Positions 52,401-60,508 of a stretch of 64,000 nucleotides of DNA are shown here, in pieces. This DNA is from GWE2-42-39 sp942493345 (GTDB lineage: Bacteria; Bacteroidota; Bacteroidia; Bacteroidales; Prolixibacteraceae): the NCBI GenBank assembly GCA_942493345.1, contig OW818695.1:1-64000 (forward strand), given 5' to 3'. The first letter of the stretch is position 1; every line of letters starts with the position of its first letter. The notes beneath the pieces are model-generated. The model did no database searches and had not been told where the DNA came from. It worked only from the letters and a program-made list of their open reading frames with translations. The translations under genes and the position numbers were made by a program.

Positions 52401-53012
52401 TCAGGAAATGTACTGCATGATGATCTGTACCAAAACAAGCGGAAGATATTCCGATAAATTCGATTTTAAAGTTTTCAGCGCCCGGGTCATGTTCGCTTCA
52501 ACTGATTTTACTGAAACGCCAAGTTCTTCAGCAATTTCCCTGTTCGTTTTTCCATCGAAACGGCTCATGACAAAAACCTGACGGCACTTTTCAGGCAACT
52601 CATCTATCGAGCGGAGAATCAACTCCTCAAGTTCTAAAAATTCGAGTGAGTTGAAATCGAACGACTCAAGAACCTCCAGGTTCAGCAAGTTTTCCTTTTG
52701 CTGCAATTGTTTGTCATTGTATTTGCTGACCACTTTTTCGTGTCGTATATAATTCAAACATGCAGATTTTGCATAGGTATACAGAAATGAACGAATCCCG
52801 TTGAACGTGCCGATTTTTTCACGGTTGAGCCAAAGGTTAATGAACGCTTCCTGCGCCTGATTTTTTGCACGGTCGTAATCGTTGACAAATTGATTACAGA
52901 ACCCGACAATTTTATTATAGTCTGATTTAAAAACCGTTTCAAAAGCTTTCTCGTCCCCATTTTTGAAACGAAGCATAAAAAAATCATTCAACTTTTTTTG
53001 TTCGGCTTCCAT
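52401..53012 (-). CDS. ECF RNA polymerase sigma-70 factor (FecI-like)
   Basis: 203 residues. Region 2 AKNQAQEAFINLWLNREKIG (about 44-63), region 4 TNREIAEELGVSVKSVEANM (about 158-177), hydrophobic tail YLPLVLVQIIMQYIS as in the ECF factor at 4204. Expected to drive the SusC/SusD genes downstream. A near-consensus -7 box, CATCTTTG read leftward (53043-53050), lies about 30 bases upstream. Confidence 0.95.
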   Translation of the reverse strand: MEAEQKKLNDFFMLRFKNGDEKAFETVFKSDYNKIVGFCNQFVNDYDRAKNQAQEAFINLWLNREKIGTFNGIRSFLYTYAKSACLNYIRHEKVVSKYNDKQLQQKENLLNLEVLESFDFNSLEFLELEELILRSIDELPEKCRQVFVMSRFDGKTNREIAEELGVSVKSVEANMTRALKTLKSNLSEYLPLVLVQIIMQYIS

Positions 53013-53154
53013 TAAAAAATCGAGCTTTTTGTTTCGTATTTACAAAGATGATCTTTTTTTTGAAAAATTGATTTTTAACCTACTGACTGAATGACTTTGG
53101 GGCATCCGGTTTGTATTGTGTTATCCTCTTCATCCAAACCTGCCGGAATAAAAA

Positions 53155-53193
53155 AAAACCGTTTCTCCCCGGTTAAGGTTTAGAAACGGTTTT
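53155..53193 (-). terminator. Terminator of glyA
   Basis: A 12-bp perfect stem (53155-53166 with 53182-53193) after the glyA stop, followed leftward by an eight-base T-run. Confidence 0.85.
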
Positions 53194-53248
53194 GCATATT
53201 TTCAAACCAGTTTTTAGCTGTCTGCCGGTATCGAATGATCTCTCGATG

Positions 53249-54529
53249 TTACCAGGCAAAAAGCGGATAACCTTTCATTATTTCATTCACTTTGGCACGA
53301 ACAGCATCGATAACGGCTTCGTTTTCCACATCGCTCAGCACCTGATCGATCAGGTCAACAATAACCGGCATCATATCTTCTTTCACACCGCGGGTAGTAA
53401 TGGCCGGTGTCCCAACGCGCAACCCGGAAGTTTGGAAAGGCGAACGGCTGTCGAACGGAACCATGTTTTTATTGATGGTAATATCGGCACGGACCAAAAC
53501 ATTTTCGGCCACCTTACCAGTCAGCTCAGGGAACTTGGTGCGAAGGTCGATCAGCATGGAATGGTTGTCGGTTCCGCCTGAAATTACTTTGTAACCTTTG
53601 TCCATAAAAGCCTGCGCCATCACAGCAGCATTCTTTTTCACCTGCGCCTGGTACACTTTGTACGAAGGATCGAGTGCTTCGCCAAAAGCAACCGCTTTCG
53701 ATGCAATAACATGTTCAAGCGGACCACCTTGTTGCCCGGGAAATACCGACGAATCGAGTACAGCCGACATCATTTTGGTTTCGCCTTTTGGTGTTTTGAA
53801 ACCGAATGGATTTTCAAAATCTTTGCCCATCAGAATAATACCTCCACGCGGGCCACGCAATGTTTTATGGGTGGTTGAAGTTACAATGTGTGCATATTTA
53901 ACCGGGTTGTCGAGCAATCCGGCAGCAATCAAACCAGCCGGGTGAGCCATGTCAACCATGAAAATAGCGCCAACCTGATCGGCAATTTTGCGCATACGGG
54001 CATAGTCCCATTCGCGCGAATAAGCCGATGCACCTCCGATGATCAATTTGGGTTTGTAAGCCAGGGCCAACGCCTCCATTTCGTCGTAATCGACCCTTCC
54101 GGTTTCTTCCTTTACATGGTACGCAACCGGTTTGTACAAAATTCCGGATGTATTTACCGGCGAACCGTGTGAAAGGTGACCTCCGTGTGAAAGGTCCAAT
54201 CCGAGAAATGTATCACCCGGGTTCAGAACCACGCTCAGAACGGCGGCATTGGCCTGGGCGCCCGAGTGAGGCTGAACGTTTGCATATTCGGCGTCAAACA
54301 ATTTTTTGAGGCGTTCGATGGCCAGCGTTTCAGTTTCGTCAACAAACTGGCACCCCCCGTAATAACGTTTGCCCGGATAGCCTTCGGCATATTTGTTGGT
54401 CATTACCGATCCCATGGCTTCCAGCACTTGTTCGCTTACAAAGTTCTCGGAAGCAATCAACTCGATGCCATGCAGCTGGCGCTGACGTTCTTTTTCAATG
54501 ATCTCAAATACTTTGGAATCTCGTTTCAT
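53249..54529 (-). CDS. glyA: Serine hydroxymethyltransferase
   Basis: PLP enzyme converting serine and tetrahydrofolate to glycine and methylene-THF; main source of one-carbon units. N-terminal IELIASENFVS, YAEGYPGKRYYGGC, and the PLP lysine in VTSTTHKTLRGPRGG. 426 residues, full length. ATG at 54529. A -7 box more than 200 bases upstream indicates a long untranslated leader with inverted repeats. Confidence 0.98.
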   Translation of the reverse strand: MKRDSKVFEIIEKERQRQLHGIELIASENFVSEQVLEAMGSVMTNKYAEGYPGKRYYGGCQFVDETETLAIERLKKLFDAEYANVQPHSGAQANAAVLSVVLNPGDTFLGLDLSHGGHLSHGSPVNTSGILYKPVAYHVKEETGRVDYDEMEALALAYKPKLIIGGASAYSREWDYARMRKIADQVGAIFMVDMAHPAGLIAAGLLDNPVKYAHIVTSTTHKTLRGPRGGIILMGKDFENPFGFKTPKGETKMMSAVLDSSVFPGQQGGPLEHVIASKAVAFGEALDPSYKVYQAQVKKNAAVMAQAFMDKGYKVISGGTDNHSMLIDLRTKFPELTGKVAENVLVRADITINKNMVPFDSRSPFQTSGLRVGTPAITTRGVKEDMMPVIVDLIDQVLSDVENEAVIDAVRAKVNEIMKGYPLFAW

Positions 54530-54729
54530 GTGTTTATTTTTTCAAAAGTGTTATATACAATTTTCGTATCAACAACCGATTTTCATTCTTGATACTAACG
54601 CACGGAATTCGCTACATGGATTTCGCTTCGCTTCAATTCAATTCGCATGAAAAAAATAATCATTCCGATTGGTGTTTCTGCGAATCGCGCTCATTTCATC
54701 CGTACTAAATTTTATGTTTGAATGTTGGG
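54530..54729 (-). other. Long leader of glyA with inverted repeats
   Basis: About 195 bases between the predicted start site and the glyA ATG, with no credible frame. GTATCAA (54566-54572) pairs with TTGATAC (54589-54595); ATTCGC (54607-54612 and again 54641-54646) can pair with GCGAAT (54680-54685), giving two alternatives. It matches no riboswitch class I can recognise. Confidence 0.4.
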
Positions 54730-54737
54730 CAAAGGTA
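54730..54737 (-). promoter_or_regulatory. -7 box of glyA
   Basis: Read leftward TACCTTTG, an exact TAnnTTTG. Its distance from the ATG implies a leader of about 195 bases. Confidence 0.5.
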
Positions 54738-54811
54738 CAACTTTTAAAAACTGAAGGCAGGCGATTTAATTCAAAATAATCAGGTATTTTTAAACAATTA
54801 AAACTGAATTA

Positions 54812-55228
54812 ATGAACAAACGGCCCGTCCTCTTTTCATCGGCATGTATATTGAGTTTTGCCGGAAGTGGAATTGCATTTTTGACTTTTCTGCTTGTTGC
54901 CATTTTTTATGATTTTGTTTCCGGAAAAATTATCGGAATTACCAATGAATTGAGTATGGAAGGAACTTCCCCGTTTTATTTTATCCTGATGTCGGCATTT
55001 CACGCCCTTTCGTTTACCGGAGTTGTTGCCCTATGGAAATACCGAAAAAACGGATTCTATCGGTATGCCTTTTCTCAGTTGGCCATTATTTTTCTTCCCC
55101 TGATATTTTTAAGCAGAAATGCCTTTTCAGTTACCAATACCGTTTTCACAATCGTTTTCGTGAGCATCTATTTCTTCTATTTACCGATGAATAACTTTTT
55201 TAGTCGACCCGCCGGGCAGCCCAATTGA
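54812..55228 (+). CDS. Small integral membrane protein of unknown function
   Basis: 138 residues with about four hydrophobic segments (LSFAGSGIAFLTFLLVAIFY, FILMSAFHALSFTGVVALW, then two near 88-132) and a basic loop (KYRKNGFYRY). No family recognised. Its 3' end overlaps the convergent ThuA gene by 29 bases. Could be a spurious long frame, but the hydrophobic pattern and lone ATG after an AT-rich upstream region make it likely real. Confidence 0.65.
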   Translation: MNKRPVLFSSACILSFAGSGIAFLTFLLVAIFYDFVSGKIIGITNELSMEGTSPFYFILMSAFHALSFTGVVALWKYRKNGFYRYAFSQLAIIFLPLIFLSRNAFSVTNTVFTIVFVSIYFFYLPMNNFFSRPAGQPN

Positions 55229-55964
55229 TAGCCCCGGCAATATGTTGTCGTACGTTTTCGTCGTCGAACGATTCAGGAGTATGCCCGAATACGGTATAAA
55301 ACGACCGGCATCCCTCGTATTCGTGATACCAGATCAGCGGATGGTCACCCATCTTCCAATCATCGTTTTTTGCATTTTTAATGGATTCTTCGTCAAGGCG
55401 TGCCAGTACATGCACTTTTCCACGCGGGTTTTCTTTAAAACTGTACCATTCGTCAAAAGTAATGTATGTGTTCATTCCCTCGAAAGGTTTCATAGCCGGG
55501 TGATTTGTATTTTCAATAATAACCGTACCTTCCTGAGCCGGCGGGTGGGTGGCAAAATAAGCCCCGCATAGTCCTCCATACCACGGCCAATTATATTCGC
55601 AATCAGTTGCTGCATGGATGCCCACAAAGCCTTTTCCGTTTTGCATGTATTTTTCATAAGCCTTTTGTTGCTTATCATCAAGTACATCCCCTGTAGGATT
55701 CAAAAAAACAACAACATCCATTTGGTACAAAAAATCGGAAGTAAATAAGTTGGCATTCTCAGTGCCTGTAACGACCCAGCCTTCTTTTTGCCCGAGTTCT
55801 CTGATCATTTTAATCCCATTGGAAATTGAATTATGACGAAATCCTGCCGTTTTGGAAAAAACCAAGACATTAATTTTCTCAGTTTTTTTCTCATCCTGAA
55901 CTTGCGCTGTTGCTGAATTGAAAAGCAATGCAGTAATGAAAACAAGCAATAGCAATTTATTCAT
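55200..55964 (-). CDS. Exported ThuA-domain protein
   Basis: 254 residues: signal peptide (about 1-20, ending NSATAQ) and a ThuA (trehalose-utilisation-type) domain with a class-I glutamine-amidotransferase-like fold. Conserved stretches: VLVFSKTAGFRHNSI, GKGFVGIHAATDCEYNWPWYGGL, LIWYHEYEGCRSFYTVFGH, ending AINWAARR. Periplasmic; most members are found near carbohydrate genes, with unknown chemistry. Convergent with the small membrane protein. Confidence 0.9.
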   Translation of the reverse strand: MNKLLLLVFITALLFNSATAQVQDEKKTEKINVLVFSKTAGFRHNSISNGIKMIRELGQKEGWVVTGTENANLFTSDFLYQMDVVVFLNPTGDVLDDKQQKAYEKYMQNGKGFVGIHAATDCEYNWPWYGGLCGAYFATHPPAQEGTVIIENTNHPAMKPFEGMNTYITFDEWYSFKENPRGKVHVLARLDEESIKNAKNDDWKMGDHPLIWYHEYEGCRSFYTVFGHTPESFDDENVRQHIAGAINWAARRVD

Positions 55965-56003
55965 GATCTAATTCGTTGATATATTAAGATGAACAATATT
56001 ACG

Positions 56004-56043
56004 AAAAAAGAGGTCTTCATTACGTAATGGAGACCTCTTTTTT
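56004..56043 (-). terminator. Terminator of the decarboxylase operon
   Basis: A 13-bp perfect stem (56004-56016 with 56031-56043), extended inside by CATTAC/GTAATG. Poly-A and poly-T flanks allow termination in both directions. Confidence 0.85.
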
Positions 56044-56066
56044 ATGAGTATTTTGATATAATTATT

Positions 56067-57473
56067 TTACATCAGGAAGCTGAGTAAAATACCGGCGGCT
56101 ACAGCAGAACCGATAACACCAGCAACATTCGGTCCCATCGCATGCATGAGCAGGAAGTTCCCCGGATTTTCTTCTTGTCCGACATTTTGGGAAACACGCG
56201 CAGCCATAGGAACTGCAGAAACACCGGCAGAACCGATAAGCGGATTCATCTTTTCTTTGCTGAACAAGTTCATAAACTTTGCTATAAGTACACCACCAGC
56301 AGTACCAAGGCCAAATGCAACAACACCCATAGATAAAATCATAAGGGTTTGAATATTTAAGAACGACTCAGCTGTGGCTGTTGCTCCAACTGTTGTACCC
56401 AAGAATATAGTAACAATATTCATGAGTTCGTTTTGTACGGTTTTACTTAAACGTTCAACCACACCACATTCCCTCATTAAGTTACCAAACATCAAACATC
56501 CGATCAAAGCAGCGGCATCAGGTAATAGTAAAGACACAATAAGTGTCACCACGATTGGAAAAAGAACTTTCTCTGTTCTTGAAACAGCACGAAGCTGTTT
56601 CATTTCAATTGCACGTTCCTTTTTTGTGGTAAGCAACCTCATGATAGGAGGTTGTATTACAGGAACCAAAGCCATGTATGAATAAGCTGCAACAGCGATA
56701 GGTCCTAATAAGTGAGGAGCAAGCTTTGTTGTCAAAAAGATTGCTGTAGGCCCATCTGCACCACCAATAATACCGATTGAAGCGGCTTCCTGAGGTGTAA
56801 ATTTTAACCATGATGCACACAAGAAGGTTATAAAAATGCCTAACTGCGCAGCAGCTCCTAACAACAAGCTCTTCGGGTTTGCAATTAGCGGACCAAAGTC
56901 TGTCATAGCTCCAACTCCCACAAAAATCAAACAAGGATAAATTCCAAGTTTTACACCTAAGTACAAATAATCAAGCAGACCTGCACTATTGACAAATGAT
57001 TCCCAATGGACATGCCCTCCTTCAAATAATGTGGTATGGAATAGTCCTGCACCGGGTAAATTACTCAACAACATACCAAATGCGATAGGGAGCAACAACA
57101 GTGGCTCAAATTGTTTAACGATTGCAAGATATAGCAACACACATGCTATCACTAACATAATTAGGTATTTCCATCCATCTTTATTGCCACTTTGTGTACT
57201 AGAATCATCCTGTGACAAAATTTTAGAAATACCTGTGCTTTTAGCAAAATCGACCAGACTCTCTATAATGTCAATGTTTTTCTCTTCTACTTGTTCTTTG
57301 GAATTTGCATTTACAGTCTGAGTTGTTTCTGGTGTGATATTTTCAGCAGCAACTACTTCTTTTGCAACAACTGTCTCAGAATTAGTAGCCAGAGAATCTT
57401 GTGCAAATCCTGGCATTGCGAATGCAAATGTCATAGGGATCAGCAGAAAAAGATATTTTTTAATTATTCTCAT
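56067..57473 (-). CDS. oadB: Sodium-pumping decarboxylase, beta subunit
   Basis: Membrane subunit that decarboxylates carboxybiotin and pumps sodium out. The helical core begins at GWKYLIMLVIACVLL (about 100) with GVGAMTDFGPLIANPK, IGIIGGADGPTAIF and LSKTVQNELMNIVTIF. Unlike common OadB proteins, the first ~99 residues form a signal-peptide-like segment (LLIPMTFAFAMPGFAQ) and a polar Ser/Thr/Glu-rich stretch. 468 residues. Last gene of the leftward operon mce-mmdA-oadG-bccp-oadB. Confidence 0.95.
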   Translation of the reverse strand: MRIIKKYLFLLIPMTFAFAMPGFAQDSLATNSETVVAKEVVAAENITPETTQTVNANSKEQVEEKNIDIIESLVDFAKSTGISKILSQDDSSTQSGNKDGWKYLIMLVIACVLLYLAIVKQFEPLLLLPIAFGMLLSNLPGAGLFHTTLFEGGHVHWESFVNSAGLLDYLYLGVKLGIYPCLIFVGVGAMTDFGPLIANPKSLLLGAAAQLGIFITFLCASWLKFTPQEAASIGIIGGADGPTAIFLTTKLAPHLLGPIAVAAYSYMALVPVIQPPIMRLLTTKKERAIEMKQLRAVSRTEKVLFPIVVTLIVSLLLPDAAALIGCLMFGNLMRECGVVERLSKTVQNELMNIVTIFLGTTVGATATAESFLNIQTLMILSMGVVAFGLGTAGGVLIAKFMNLFSKEKMNPLIGSAGVSAVPMAARVSQNVGQEENPGNFLLMHAMGPNVAGVIGSAVAAGILLSFLM

Positions 57474-57495
57474 TAGTCATTAATTTTCAGTTGTT

Positions 57496-57936
57496 CTATT
57501 CCAAATCAAAAAGCGCATCGCCTTGAAGTACATTTTGGCCTGCTTGAACATATACTGCAGTTACGGTTCCGTCTTTACTTGCCATAATGCTGTTTTCCAT
57601 TTTCATTGATTCGATAGTAAGCAATGTATCACCACGCTTAACCAACTGACCAACAGACACAAGAACTTTTGCAATACTTCCAGGAAGTGGTGATTTAACT
57701 GATTTTGAGCCACCTGCTGGTCTACTTGGAGAAACAGCGGTCGGAGCTACTTTCGAAGTTGCTTTTTGTGTCGTAGCATTAACAACTCTTTTAACAACAG
57801 ATTTTGTCGTCTCTTGTTTTTCGATTTCGACATTGAAGGCTTTCCCGTTTACTACAACTTCCGATGTGTTTTCCCCAGTTTCATTAACCGACACATTGTA
57901 ACTTTTACCTTCTATATTAAATTTAAATTCTTTCAT
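57496..57936 (-). CDS. Biotin carboxyl carrier protein of the decarboxylase
   Basis: 146 residues. The C-terminal lipoyl/biotinyl domain (about 80-146) carries ESMKMEN with the biotinylated Lys112; the N-terminal part begins MKEFKFNIEGKSYNVSV, and an Ala/Pro/Thr-rich linker (about 50-80) gives mobility. It carries CO2 from MmdA to OadB. Separated by 4 bases from the OadG gene and by 22 from oadB. Confidence 0.95.
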   Translation of the reverse strand: MKEFKFNIEGKSYNVSVNETGENTSEVVVNGKAFNVEIEKQETTKSVVKRVVNATTQKATSKVAPTAVSPSRPAGGSKSVKSPLPGSIAKVLVSVGQLVKRGDTLLTIESMKMENSIMASKDGTVTAVYVQAGQNVLQGDALFDLE

Positions 57937-57940
57937 TTTT

Positions 57941-58285
57941 TTATTCAGAAAAATTATTTAAACCAAAAATCTTTGAATTCCATGAAGAGTTATTATTGTC
58001 TTGAATAGTTATAAGATAACTTTCCTCATCGTGAACATCCGCATAAAATAGACTTAACGCCATTGCAATAGCAGCGCTTTCTTCATTGGAAAGTCCTCCT
58101 TTATTTACTTCTCCTGCATTCGTCTTTGTATCTTTTTTGCTGTTTTCTTTATTTCCCTCCGTTCTGCGTGCAATATAACCGAAAACTTCAAGAATGTAAA
58201 CCAACAAGATCAAGACAACAAAAACCAACCCAAATCCAATAAATATTATTATAAATATATTTGACCAGTTTATACTAAGTATCAT
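57941..58285 (-). CDS. OadG-family small membrane subunit
   Basis: 114 residues. One N-terminal membrane helix (about 10-32, FIIIFIGFGLVFVVLILLVY), a polar charged linker, and a C-terminal stretch with SNEESAAIAMALSLFYADVHDEES, given here as SNEESAAIAMALSLF, that resembles the conserved end of decarboxylase gamma subunits. It anchors the carboxyltransferase to the membrane pump. Position between mmdA and the carrier gene fits. Confidence 0.88.
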   Translation of the reverse strand: MILSINWSNIFIIIFIGFGLVFVVLILLVYILEVFGYIARRTEGNKENSKKDTKTNAGEVNKGGLSNEESAAIAMALSLFYADVHDEESYLITIQDNNNSSWNSKIFGLNNFSE

Positions 58286-58296
58286 AATTTCATATT

Positions 58297-59856
58297 TTAT
58301 AATGGCATATTGCTATGTTTACGTGGCGGGTTGGAAAGCTTCTTTGTTTTCAAAGCTTTGAATGCGCGAATCACCCGAAAACGTGTATTCCGGGGCTCAA
58401 TTACATCGTCAATATAGGCAAGGGCTGCAGCTGTATATGGATTCGCAAAGGCATCCTGATACTCTATGGTTTTAGCTTCAATGAACTTAACCCTTTCTTC
58501 AGGATCTTCAATTTGAGCAATGGCACGGCCTTCGAGAACGCCTATTGCACCACTGGCTCCCATAACTGCAATTTCAGCGGTTGGCCAAGCATAGTTAAAA
58601 TCGCCACGAAGTTGTTTGCAACTCATAACATCGTGTGCTCCACCATACGATTTACGAATAGTAACAGTAACTTTAGGCACAGTTGCCTCGCCATAAGCAA
58701 ACATTAATTTTGCTCCATGAGAAATAATTCCTGCACGTTCTTGTTCTAATCCTGGCAAGAATCCCGGAACATCGACCAATGTAAGAATAGGAATATTGAA
58801 AGCATCGCAAAAACGAACAAAACGTGCTGCTTTACGCGAGGCTTCGCAATCTAATACACCGGCAAATCTTGATGGCTGGTTGGCCACAATACCTGTCGAA
58901 ACACCATCAAGACGACCAAATCCAACAATAATGTTTTGTGCGTATGCAGCATGAACTTCAAAGAAATCACCATTATCTGTAATGGATTTGATAATCTCCA
59001 TCATATCATATGGTTGATTTGAATTTTCAGGAAGAAAATCGTTTAAAGAGTCTTCTACACGATCTACAGGATCATTACATTCCACAACAGGAGCATCCTC
59101 CATGTTATTCTGAGGAATGAACGAAACGAGTTCACGTATCATAGCCAAACCTTCTTCTTCTGTTTGTGATATGAAATGAGCAACCCCAGATTCGCTTGAG
59201 TGCATATTGGCGCCACCAAGATCGTCAACTGAAACATCCTCGCCCGTAACAGATTTAACAACCTTAGGTCCGGTGATAAACATGTAACTATTCTGCTCTG
59301 ACATCAGGATAAAGTCGGTAAGAGCAGGTGAATAAACAGAACCTCCGGCACAAGGACCAAAGATCACCGATATCTGAGGAATCACCCCCGAAGCAAGAAT
59401 ATTGCGTTGGAAAATTTCGGCATAACCTGCAAGTGAGCCTACACCCTCCTGAATACGAGCGCCACCCGAGTCATTGATACCAATAACAGGAACACCCATT
59501 TTCATGGCTAGATCCATCACTTTGCATATTTTAAGAGCGAAAGTTCTCGAAAGAGAGCCTCCAAATACGGTAAAATCATGAGAGTAGACATACACCAAAC
59601 GACCGTTAATCGTACCTTGTCCGGTTACAACACCATCGCCAAGGTATTTTTCTTTTTCCATTCCAAAGTTTGTACAACGATGCACTACAAACATATCAAA
59701 CTCCTCAAAACTACCTTCATCCAAAAGGACATTGATCCTTTCTCTGGCAGTCATTTTTCCCTTTGCGTGTTGCGATTCAATCCTTTTTTCGCCACCACCA
59801 AGTCTTGCTTTTTCACGAAGCTCGATGAGCTTCTTAATTTTATCTGCGTTTGCCAT
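58297..59856 (-). CDS. mmdA: Methylmalonyl-CoA decarboxylase / acyl-CoA carboxyltransferase, alpha subunit
   Basis: 519 residues, crotonase-fold carboxyltransferase. N-terminal half: VYVYSHDFTVFGGSLS, GINDSGGARIQEGVGSL, IFGPCAGGSVYSPAL, VTGEDVSVDDLGGA; C-terminal half: LVDVPGFLPGLEQE, RKSYGGAHDVMSCKQL, WPTAEIAVMGASGAI. The same family includes propionyl-CoA carboxylase beta; the OadG, carrier and OadB genes behind it make the sodium-pumping decarboxylase the better call. Starts 34 bases after the epimerase gene. Confidence 0.94.
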   Translation of the reverse strand: MANADKIKKLIELREKARLGGGEKRIESQHAKGKMTARERINVLLDEGSFEEFDMFVVHRCTNFGMEKEKYLGDGVVTGQGTINGRLVYVYSHDFTVFGGSLSRTFALKICKVMDLAMKMGVPVIGINDSGGARIQEGVGSLAGYAEIFQRNILASGVIPQISVIFGPCAGGSVYSPALTDFILMSEQNSYMFITGPKVVKSVTGEDVSVDDLGGANMHSSESGVAHFISQTEEEGLAMIRELVSFIPQNNMEDAPVVECNDPVDRVEDSLNDFLPENSNQPYDMMEIIKSITDNGDFFEVHAAYAQNIIVGFGRLDGVSTGIVANQPSRFAGVLDCEASRKAARFVRFCDAFNIPILTLVDVPGFLPGLEQERAGIISHGAKLMFAYGEATVPKVTVTIRKSYGGAHDVMSCKQLRGDFNYAWPTAEIAVMGASGAIGVLEGRAIAQIEDPEERVKFIEAKTIEYQDAFANPYTAAALAYIDDVIEPRNTRFRVIRAFKALKTKKLSNPPRKHSNMPL

Positions 59857-59890
59857 AATTTAATTCGACTAACAGTATGTATTTAAATTA

Positions 59891-60292
59891 TTATTCTCCA
59901 CAGAGTTCGGTCAAAACTCCCAAAGTAGATTTTGGGTGAAGGAATCCGATATTCAGACCTTCAGCACCTTTGCGTCCGGTTTTGTCGATCAGTTGTACTC
60001 CGGCTGCTTCAACATCTTTCAATGCTTCGTTTACATTTTCAACGGCAAAAGCCATGTGATGTACGCCCGGTCCTTTTTTCTCGATAAATTTGCCAATTGG
60101 CCCCTCCGGATCGGTTGACTCCAAAAGTTCAATTTTCGTTTGCCCAACCTTAAAAAAAGCAGTTTTAACCTTTTGGTCGGCTACTTCTTCAACTGCATAG
60201 CATTTCAGGCCAAGAACTTTTTCATAGTAAGGAATTGCTTCTTCCAAACTTTTTACAGCAATTCCGATGTGTTCAATATGTGAAATTTCCAT
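59891..60292 (-). CDS. mce: Methylmalonyl-CoA epimerase
   Basis: 133-residue VOC-fold metalloenzyme that interconverts (R)- and (S)-methylmalonyl-CoA. Metal ligands fit HIEHIGIAV near the N-terminus, GVHHMAF in the middle and LTELCG at the end. It supplies the isomer used by the decarboxylase encoded next. First gene of the operon, with a -7 box about 120 bases upstream. Confidence 0.95.
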   Translation of the reverse strand: MEISHIEHIGIAVKSLEEAIPYYEKVLGLKCYAVEEVADQKVKTAFFKVGQTKIELLESTDPEGPIGKFIEKKGPGVHHMAFAVENVNEALKDVEAAGVQLIDKTGRKGAEGLNIGFLHPKSTLGVLTELCGE

Positions 60293-60413
60293 AGTTAATA
60301 AATATTGTAAGTTATAAGTTTATGCTTATCTGTTTTTTTAGTGTTTTTCAAACAACTGGCTCAAAAATTCGGTTTTTGGTTTAAATTTTTTTTGTGTATA
60401 ACTAAAAAAAACA

Positions 60414-60421
60414 CAAAGTTA
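60414..60421 (-). promoter_or_regulatory. -7 box of the mce-mmdA operon
   Basis: Read leftward TAACTTTG, an exact TAnnTTTG, giving a leader of about 115 bases. Confidence 0.45.
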
Positions 60422-60474
60422 CAAACCCTGAATTGAATAAACACATAGAATATCAATATTTTACAAAAATGAAA

Positions 60475-60495
60475 AGGCAGGGAATTCCCCTGCCT
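60475..60495 (-). terminator. Terminator of the CoA-transferase gene
   Basis: AGGCAGGG (60475-60482) pairs with CCCTGCCT (60488-60495), just after the stop codon at 60509. It separates this gene from the mce operon. Confidence 0.7.
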
Positions 60496-60508
60496 GATCT
60501 ATTTTTCT

